This document shows positions 26,058 through 33,600 of a DNA stretch of 64,000 bases, piece by piece; position 1 is the stretch's first letter; each line of letters starts with the position of its first letter. The translations under genes were made by a program, and so were the position numbers. The DNA lies in assembly GCF_003732275.1 (NCBI RefSeq), contig NZ_MOBM01000038.1:1357355-1421354 (forward strand), given 5' to 3'. Below the pieces are notes generated by a model, which was given only the letters and a program-made list of their open reading frames with translations, was not told the origin of the DNA and searched no databases. Source of the stretch: Pseudomonas frederiksbergensis. GTDB lineage: Bacteria; Pseudomonadota; Gammaproteobacteria; Pseudomonadales; Pseudomonadaceae.

Positions 26058-27443
26058 ATGTATTACGTAAGCACACGCGGCGGTGAAGTGCGGGCGGACT
26101 TTCGCAGTGTGGTTCTGTCGGGGCTTGCCGAAGATGGCGGTCTCTATGTCCCGGCAAGTTTGCCTGTCTTCACTGAGGCGCAGATTACCAGTTGGTCGTG
26201 GCTGCCATTCGATGAGCTGGTCTGGCGAGTAGTCTCACCCTACGTTGGCTCTTGCATGGACGAAAGCACTTTGCGTGCCTTGCTCAGCGACAGCTATCGG
26301 AACTTTAATCATCGCGCTATTACGCCGCTTGAGCAGATTGGCCATAACGAGTGGATACTCCAGCTGTTTCATGGCCCGACCCATTCTTCCAAAGATTTCG
26401 CTGCACAACTGCAATCGCGCCTGGTGGAGCATTTCCTGGAGGTCGGTGGCGAGGCGCTGATTGTCGGTGCGACCAATGGTGATACCGGGCTGGCTGCGCT
26501 TGAGGCATTCGCTAACTGCCGGGGCACTCGCATGGCGATTATGTATCCGCGCCATGGGGTACCGGCTGAACAACTCTCTGCCCTGCAAGCAGCAGACCCT
26601 GAGCGGGTTCAGCTTTTCCCGGTAGACGGTAATTTCGACGACTGCCAAACGTTGGTCTCCCGGCTCCTGCGTGACTGGCCGTTAGAGGGGGTAATACCGG
26701 TCTGTTTCAACTCCACCAACTGGGTCGGTGTCCTCGCACAGATCGTTTTTTATTTCCACGCGGCCTTGCAGCTGGGCGGAGGGACACGTCCTGTAGGCTT
26801 CAGCGTTCCAGCGGCCAGCTCTGCTGAGATCTACGCCGGCTACCTTGCCCAGAAAATGGGATTACCCATCAATCAGGTGATCATTTCTACGAACAGTAAT
26901 GATGCACTTCACCAGTTCATACATCGCAATCGCTATTCGACCCGAGTGAGTAACCGTACGTTATCTCCCGCGATGGATTTCTCTCTTTTCTCCAACCTGG
27001 AACGGTTCATCTGGGAGCTGTATGGGCACGATGGGGGCTCAGTGAAGGCGCTGATGGAGCATTTTGAGGACTGCGGCGAGTTAAGCATTGGCAACCAGCA
27101 GTGGCTCCGGGCCCGAGTGCTGTTCGATTCCTATGCGGTAGACGAATCGCAGGTTCGCGACGAAGTCGTCAAGTTGTTCCGTGAAACCGGGTCTGCAATC
27201 GATCCACATACCGCTGTAGGTGTGCTGGCTGGCCGAATTCATCGACGCAGCCTGGGAGCTCCGATGGTGACCTTTGGGCAAATTGCTCCGGCCAAGTCTG
27301 CGGCCCTATTGTCCGAATTAGGTGTCTGGCGGGGAGAGGTGCCAACGACTCCCGACATTTCTGCTCAGCCACCATACTTCGCTAAAGGCGATCTGGAGGG
27401 TCTGTGCCAAGCCCTCTTGTTGGCGCAGCAGAGGCACGTATGA
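26058..27443 (+). CDS. divergent threonine-synthase-like PLP enzyme
   Basis: A 461-residue fold-type II PLP protein aligned along its length with bacterial threonine synthase. It has an N-terminal STRGG and EDGGLYVP, PLP Lys112 in FHGPTHSSKDFAAQ, GATNGDTG (137-144), and FNSTNWVGVLAQIVFYF. Where ThrC has the SGNFGD loop (part of the cofactor-phosphate environment), this protein has AASSAE (252-257), and other positions near the substrate site also differ, so it may not make threonine from phosphohomoserine. The ATG at 26058 has a CGGAG site, and the stop overlaps the Lrp gene as ATGA. In a homoserine-producing cluster it may act on a homoserine derivative. Confidence 0.83.
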   Translation: MYYVSTRGGEVRADFRSVVLSGLAEDGGLYVPASLPVFTEAQITSWSWLPFDELVWRVVSPYVGSCMDESTLRALLSDSYRNFNHRAITPLEQIGHNEWILQLFHGPTHSSKDFAAQLQSRLVEHFLEVGGEALIVGATNGDTGLAALEAFANCRGTRMAIMYPRHGVPAEQLSALQAADPERVQLFPVDGNFDDCQTLVSRLLRDWPLEGVIPVCFNSTNWVGVLAQIVFYFHAALQLGGGTRPVGFSVPAASSAEIYAGYLAQKMGLPINQVIISTNSNDALHQFIHRNRYSTRVSNRTLSPAMDFSLFSNLERFIWELYGHDGGSVKALMEHFEDCGELSIGNQQWLRARVLFDSYAVDESQVRDEVVKLFRETGSAIDPHTAVGVLAGRIHRRSLGAPMVTFGQIAPAKSAALLSELGVWRGEVPTTPDISAQPPYFAKGDLEGLCQALLLAQQRHV

Positions 27444-27877
27444 AGCGCATTCTGGATCCGCTGGATGAGCGCATCCTCGCCGAACTCACAGCGAATGCTC
27501 GAATCGCCCATGTTGAGTTGGGCGCCAAGGTCAACTTGTCTCGCAATGCTGTGCGACAGCGCATTGAGCGTCTTGAGCGAGACGGCGCCATTCAGGGTTA
27601 TACGGTGCGTCTCGGTGATTCCCGACGGCCTTCATCGCTGATCAGTGCCGTGATCTTTGTCTACCGCTACGACCGCATGCGTGGGGAAGAGGTACTTGCC
27701 GCGCTGCACTCGCTCCCCGAGGTGGTTCAGTGTGAAGTCTTGAGTGGTGAGTTTGATCTGATGCTTCGAGTCAATGCAGCCTCACCCGAACGCGTCCACC
27801 TCGTCTGGAAGGAAATCTCGGCGATGCCTGGGGTGGAAAACACCGTCACCTCATTCGTCCTTTCTGCAGTGTTTTGA
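27440..27877 (+). CDS. Lrp/AsnC-family regulator
   Basis: A 145-residue feast/famine regulator. The N-terminal AsnC HTH (about 5-55; LDPLDERILAELTANARI, KVNLSRNAVRQRIERLERDG) is followed by the RAM/ligand domain (about 70-140). Its ATG overlaps the stop of the threonine-synthase-like gene (ATGA at 27440-27443), showing translational coupling. It is the second regulator in the cluster after the LysR protein. Proteins of this family usually bind an amino acid, possibly homoserine or the imported substrate here. Confidence 0.9.
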   Translation: MKRILDPLDERILAELTANARIAHVELGAKVNLSRNAVRQRIERLERDGAIQGYTVRLGDSRRPSSLISAVIFVYRYDRMRGEEVLAALHSLPEVVQCEVLSGEFDLMLRVNAASPERVHLVWKEISAMPGVENTVTSFVLSAVF

Positions 27878-27888
27878 GTACCAAAAAA

Positions 27889-27912
27889 CCAGGGGCATTT
27901 TTGTCCCTGGTC
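27889..27912. terminator. hairpin in the lrp-homoserine dehydrogenase gap
   Basis: CCAGGG and CCCTGG form a stem around an 8-10 nt loop at 27889-27910. An A-run precedes it, so on the minus strand it would read as a terminator followed by T. On the plus strand the T-run is poor. It may be a weak terminator or processing site within the cluster. Confidence 0.35.
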
Positions 27913-28061
27913 ACATCTCCTTTCTTCATTTGATTTCTGTCCATTGAGCCGTTTTCTGTTCGGGCAGAATGACCAACAAATACAGCACTCTGCCATATTC
28001 AACTGCCAAAGCCCGACTCTTACGATGTTCCTGTCGAACAACATTCAAGAGGACTGCTTTC

Positions 28062-29102
28062 ATGACTGAATACAAAATTGCCCTGGTGGGCTTTGGTGGC
28101 GTCAACCGCGGCCTGGCTCAACTGATTGCAGATCGCAACGCCGAGTGGAAAGCATCGCTGGGTTTTGGGATCAAAATCGTCGGTGTGACTGATATTTTTC
28201 TTGGTTCCATCGTTGCTAAAGAGGGGCTGGATGCAAAGCAGTTGGTCGCTCTGCCTATCGAGAAGGGGGCGTTCGCTCACCTGCCTGGAGGCACCGCTGA
28301 GGCGTTAAACGAAGCGGTCATCAAGCATTCCGGTGCTGACATGATTGCTGAAGCCACCTTCACCAACCCTGTCGATGGTGAGCCCGCTACTACCTTCTGC
28401 CGCTGGGCTCTGGAAAGCGGCATCCATGTTGTGACCACCAACAAGGGGCCCATTGCATTGCACGGCGCTGAGCTTAAGGATTTGGCCCGTCGTCATGCTG
28501 TTGCCTTCGAATACGAAGGTTCGGTCATGAGCGGTACGCCGGTGATTCGTCTGGCAAGACAGGCGCTGGCAGGTGCAGAGGTTCAAGGCTTTGAAGGCAT
28601 CCTGAACGGGACTTCCAATTACGTGCTGACCCGCATGAAGGACGGCCTGACGTTTAACGACGCAGTTGCTCAGGCTCAACAGCTCGGCTATGCCGAGGCC
28701 GACCCGACTGCCGATGTGGAGGGGTTTGACGTCCGCCTCAAGGTGGTGATCCTCGCCAACGAACTGCTCAATGCTCGATTGAACGTCAGCGATGTGGCTT
28801 GCTCGGGGATTAGCAGCATCAGTCCAGAAGACATCGCTCAGGCAAGCGCCAACGGTGCCAGTTGGAAGCTGATCGGCTCTGCAAGTCGCGAAGTTGACGG
28901 CTCGGTTCGAGCGAGTGTGGAGGCTCGACTGCTGCCGAATTCGCATCCTCTCGCAGGTATTTCCGGTGCCACCAACGCGGTGTCGTTCAACACCGCACTG
29001 CTGGGTGCTGTTACGGTATCCGGCCCTGGAGCAGGACGTATCGAGACTGCCTTCGCGCTGCTGTCAGACATCATCGCCATCCATACCACCCACGGCAAGT
29101 AA
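28062..29102 (+). CDS. homoserine dehydrogenase, short form without ACT domain
   Basis: A 346-residue NAD(P)-dependent homoserine dehydrogenase. The Rossmann N-terminus is IALVGFGGVNRGLAQLI, TNKGPIALHG and YEGSVMSGTPVI follow, and the catalytic domain contains GILNGTSNYVLTRM and EADPTADVEGFD with the conserved Lys in VRLKVVI. It lacks the C-terminal ACT domain of the biosynthetic feedback-inhibited enzyme (usually ~435 residues). That fits a catabolic homoserine to aspartate-semialdehyde step. AGAGGA precedes the ATG at 28062. The aldehyde dehydrogenase starts 13 bp later. Confidence 0.9.
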   Translation: MTEYKIALVGFGGVNRGLAQLIADRNAEWKASLGFGIKIVGVTDIFLGSIVAKEGLDAKQLVALPIEKGAFAHLPGGTAEALNEAVIKHSGADMIAEATFTNPVDGEPATTFCRWALESGIHVVTTNKGPIALHGAELKDLARRHAVAFEYEGSVMSGTPVIRLARQALAGAEVQGFEGILNGTSNYVLTRMKDGLTFNDAVAQAQQLGYAEADPTADVEGFDVRLKVVILANELLNARLNVSDVACSGISSISPEDIAQASANGASWKLIGSASREVDGSVRASVEARLLPNSHPLAGISGATNAVSFNTALLGAVTVSGPGAGRIETAFALLSDIIAIHTTHGK

Positions 29103-29115
29103 CAGGAGAGTCGTC

Positions 29116-30534
29116 ATGAATGTATCCAGCATGGCCAGTATCCAGCTTGTTGATGCCAAACAGATTGATGTGTTCAGTCCATTCGATGGACGCCTGGTGG
29201 GAAGCGTGCCTTGCCTCGATGCAACCGCTGTTCCTGGCTTGCTGGAGCGTGCGCGAATTGGCGTGCGTGAGAGTGCGGCAATGCCTCGTCACCTTCGTGC
29301 CCGCGTCCTTGAGGAAGCGGCTCGGCGGGTGGAACTTGAGGCTGAAGCGTTTGCCAGACTCATTGTTGCTGAGGCCGGAAAGACGCTGCGACAAGCAGAG
29401 AAGGAAGTGAAGCGTTGTGTGAACACGCTGAAGCTATCGGCGCAAGAGGCTCGTCGTAACGCCGGGGAAGTGATCCCGTTTGAGGCGTATGAAGGCTCAG
29501 AATCGCGCCAAGGCTGGTTCACTCGCGAACCGTTGGGGCTTATCGTCGCGATCACCCCCTACAACGATCCGCTGAACCTGGTCGCCCATAAACTGGGCCC
29601 GGCCATCGCCGGTGGCAATGCTGTGATTCTAAAACCCTCAGAGCTCGCACCGTTGTCGGCTCTCAAGCTGGTTGAGTGTCTGGTGGCGGCGGGGCTGCCT
29701 CCGTCCGTGGTGACCCCGGCGACCGGAGGCGTCGATCTGGGTAAAGCACTGGTGGAGCTGCGCGAAGTGCGGATGATCTCTTTCACAGGTGGTTTTGCCA
29801 CTGGAGAGTCCATTGCTCGTAGTGCAGGCTTGAAGAAGCTGGCCATGGATCTGGGGGGAAATGCACCGGTTCTCGTGCTCGAAGATTGTGATCTTGAACC
29901 AACCGTAGAGTCTTGTGTTTCAGGTGCTTTCTGGGCAGCAGGACAGAATTGCATCGGCACGCAGCGCATCCTCGTACACCGTTCAATCTACGAAGATTTC
30001 CGCGAACGTTTTGTCAGGCAAACGCGTGCGTTGGTACTTGGCGATCCTGATCAGCGAGCAACGGATGTTGGCCCAATGATTACGGAGCAGGCGGCTCGTC
30101 GCACCGAACAGTTGGTGAATGAGGCGCTGGCCGAGGGGGCTCTTCTTCTGTGCGGACACCATCGTCAAGTGGGAAGCTATGCGCCAACTGTACTGGAGCG
30201 TGTAAGCCATAACAGTCGGATCTGGCAGCAGGAGGTCTTCGCACCGGTGGTCATCCTGGAGCCTTTTGACCATCTGGATGATGCCGTTGCTCTGGCCAAC
30301 GCGCCAGAATACAGCTTGCATGCGGGACTCTTCACCCGTGATCTTTCCAAGGCCTTGAAATTGGCACGGCAAATTGAAGCCGGTGGAGTGATGATCAATG
30401 ATTCTTCCGATTATCGTTTTGATGCCATGCCTTTTGGTGGTTTCAAGTACGGAAGTCTGGGGCGAGAAGGTGTTCGATTTGCCTACGAGGACATGACGCA
30501 ACCCAAAGTGGTCTGCATCAACGAGATAAGTTGA
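29116..30534 (+). CDS. aldehyde dehydrogenase, candidate aspartate-semialdehyde oxidising
   Basis: A 472-residue NAD(P)-dependent aldehyde dehydrogenase with catalytic Cys279 (GQNCIG), catalytic Asn150 (PYNDP) and the cofactor motif SFTGGFATG. The general-base position, usually Glu in ELGG, is Asp245 here (AMDLGGNAP), an unusual substitution. CAGGAGAG precedes the ATG at 29116. It directly follows homoserine dehydrogenase, so oxidation of aspartate semialdehyde straight to aspartate is the simplest proposal. That is inferred from context, because the family is broad. Confidence 0.86.
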   Translation: MNVSSMASIQLVDAKQIDVFSPFDGRLVGSVPCLDATAVPGLLERARIGVRESAAMPRHLRARVLEEAARRVELEAEAFARLIVAEAGKTLRQAEKEVKRCVNTLKLSAQEARRNAGEVIPFEAYEGSESRQGWFTREPLGLIVAITPYNDPLNLVAHKLGPAIAGGNAVILKPSELAPLSALKLVECLVAAGLPPSVVTPATGGVDLGKALVELREVRMISFTGGFATGESIARSAGLKKLAMDLGGNAPVLVLEDCDLEPTVESCVSGAFWAAGQNCIGTQRILVHRSIYEDFRERFVRQTRALVLGDPDQRATDVGPMITEQAARRTEQLVNEALAEGALLLCGHHRQVGSYAPTVLERVSHNSRIWQQEVFAPVVILEPFDHLDDAVALANAPEYSLHAGLFTRDLSKALKLARQIEAGGVMINDSSDYRFDAMPFGGFKYGSLGREGVRFAYEDMTQPKVVCINEIS

Positions 30535-30540
30535 GCTATC

Positions 30541-30630
30541 AATGGGAGCGGGCTTGCTCGCGAAAGCGGTGGATCAGGCAACATCAATGTTTGATGTGCC
30601 GCAGTCTTCGCGAGCAAACCCGTCCCCATT
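30541..30630. repeat. REPIN: two inverted REP elements
   Basis: AATGGGAGCGGGCTTGCTCG (from 30541) is mirrored by CGAGCAAACCCGTCCCCATT (to 30630) with two mismatches. A small ACATCAATGTTTGATGT hairpin lies between them. It is the same REP class as at 6.45 kb and lies between the convergent aldehyde dehydrogenase and epimerase genes. Confidence 0.85.
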
Positions 30631-30638
30631 GCTGTGGC

Positions 30639-33600
30639 CTAACCCAAGACTGTGAAATCGCTGATGTGCAGCTCCTGGACGCCCACCAGTTGGATTTCGA
30701 ACTCGGGGGTGGCGTCGACATCGACACTGCCGTAGAGAATGCCATCGGCAAAGCGCAGTTGGCCGGTGGCGTCGGCAGGGTCGAAGGCGTTGCTGCCGAT
30801 GAAGGTGAAGGCGTCGACAGCGGTGGTCAGCGGGTTGGCGTCCAGGCCGGTGAAATCCAGAAGATCGCCCTCGGTGCTCTTGAAGCCGTTGATCACATCG
30901 CGCAAAGCCCCGACGCCCATGTCCGACAGTGCACCAAACGCGTAGGTATCCGCGCCAGTGCCAGCAGTGAGGTTGTCGGTGCCTGCACCGCCGATCAACC
31001 GGTCATCGCCCGAACCACCCACCAGCGTATCGTTGCCCGCACCACCGTTCAGAACGTTCGCGGCGCTGTTGCCTGACAGACTGTCGGCGTAGGCGCTTCC
31101 CGTCACGTTTTCGAGGAATTTCAAGGTGTCGAGCCCGGAACTCACGGTGTTCTGTTGCGCTGACGTCGAGAGGTTTACGGTAACGCCAGACAGGGCGCGT
31201 TCAAAAGACACCGTGTCATTGCCATCGCGCCCGTCCAGCACATTGTTGCCGGCTCCGGCGAACAGCGTGTTGTCCAGCGCGTTGCCCGTGCCATTGGCGG
31301 CGCCAGTGCTATCGATATACAGACGCTCGACGTTGTTGCCGAGGGTGTAGGCCGCCAGGCTGCTATGCACGCTGTCGATCCCTCCAGACACCGCATTGCT
31401 GTTGATCTCGATCACTGCGTCGTCGGCGTTGTCGACATAGTAGGTGTCGTTGCCATCGCCGCCGCTCATGCTGTCGTCCCCTGCGGCACCATTGAGCACG
31501 TTATTGGCGGCATTGCCGGTGATGAAGTTGTGCCGCTCATTGCCGGTGCCGTTGATGTCCGACACGCCGGTGAGCACCAGGTTCTCGAGGTTGGCGCCCA
31601 GGGTCCAGCTGACCGAAGCCTGCACCGTATCAATCTGCGAGGTCGAGGTGTTGGTTTCCACCACGCGGTCGAACGCGTTATCGACCACATAGACGTCGTT
31701 GCCATTGCCACCGGTCATGGTGTCGGCGCCCAGGTGGCCATCCAGTGTGTCGTTGCCCGAACTGCCCACCAGAGTATCCGCCTGGTCGGTACCGGAAATC
31801 ATGTTCTGAGCGTTGTCGAAAATATCCTGCACGCTGTTGTTGTCGTTGGGGTTGCCCTGGAAGCCAAGGTCATTGGCAATGTAGTCGGCCAGGCGCTGGC
31901 CGACGATCTCCGCCGACTCCTCGTGCAGGTGCCAGACGTCGTCCGGATACGCCAGCGGATCGACTTCGTAGCGCAAGGGGAGGTCGCTGTAGTCCACCGC
32001 CAGCTTGACGTCGGCGCGCTCGGCGGCGATGGCTTCCTGGGCGGCGCGGACATAGCCAACCCCCTCGACGATGGAGGCAATCTTTTCTTCCGAATAACCA
32101 CGGGCACGCGCCGCGTCCTGTTCGTAGTGACCGGTTTCCATCATGTACACGTTGAAGTTGCCGAACTGGGCATGAAGGTAATCAAACACCTTCAGGGTCG
32201 CGGCCTTGTAGGCCGCTGCTGCCGCTGCTTTGTCCGTGGCGCGGCCGATCTCCTGGGCGGCTTCCTCGCCCTGGCCCCAAACGATGCCCATGGTGACGTT
32301 ATCGATGGATTGCAGTTCGGTGAGCTGGTCCCGCAGCAGCGTCACGGCGCGCAACAGCGCAGCCCCGGGTTGGTTGGTGTCGGTGAGCCACCAGCACAAC
32401 TTGAGTTCCTCGGCGCTGAGAGTCGACAGGCCGGTGACCGTGCTGCCGCCCACCGCGATGTCGATGCCGTTGCCATCGGCATCGGTGAATTGGCTGCGCA
32501 CGTCATAGGGGGTGTAGCGGTCCAGGTCGTTAACCAGCATCGAGGTGCCGGACTGATTGTCGTCCTCCGTCATGCGCAGCAGGCGCGCATTGGATTGGCC
32601 GAGGGTGGGCAGGTAGAGGATGTCCTGCTGGGTGCTTTCGCCGAACACGAAGTCGCTGGCGGTAAGGGTATTGAGGTAGTTGCCGTTGAGGGCGATTTCA
32701 AAACGATTGCCATCGGCATCCGCTTCGGCGGACTTGATGTAGGTCTTGTCGCCAGCCGCGTTGAGGGTTATGTACAGCGTGCCATTGCTGCCATCGCCCA
32801 AGCCGAGAAAGCCCAGGCCCGAAACATCGATCTTGTCGACGCCCGCGGTGAAGTCATAAATCGTGTCGGTGGCCGTGATACCACCCGTGTCGTAGTCGCG
32901 GTAGCTGTCGAGTGCGTTGGTGTAGCGGAAGGTGTCGGCACCGTCGCCGCCGTACAGCGAGTCGCGTCCGGCGCCGCCGTCGACGGTGTCGGCGCCAGTG
33001 CCGGCCTTGATCGTGTCGTTGCCACCGAGGCCGAGGATCAGGTCTGCGCCCGCCGTGCCGTTGAGGGTTTCGGCGTTGTTGGTGCCGGTGATGGTGTTGG
33101 CGGGCGCATCGGCCACTGCCAGGGCGAAGCTGTCGCTGACCGATGCACCGGTCGGGTCCATGGCCTTGACCAGCACGTTGTAATTGCCGGACGCGGTGCT
33201 GGTCGGCGTGCCGGTGAAGGTCAGGTTGGTGGCATTGAAGCTCAGCCACGCGGGCAGGGCGCTGCCATCGGCGAGGGTCACGGTATAGCTGAGGCTGTCA
33301 TTATCCGGATCGGTGAAGCTAGTGGCCGGCACCGCGTAGCTGAACGGGGTGTTTTCGGTCGCGTTCTGATCCAGCAACGCCGTTGCCACCACCGGCGCAT
33401 GGTTGACCGTTGGCGATGTGGCGAAGACGAAGTTGGCGCTGGTCAGCTTGTCGAGGTAGTTGCCGTCCAGTGCCACCTCGAAGCGGTTGCCATTGGCGTC
33501 GGCGGTCAGGGATTTGATGTAAGTCTTGGTGCCGGCACTGTTGAGCACCACGTACACGGTGTTGTTCTTGCCATCCCCCAAGCCGGTGAAACCCATGGCC

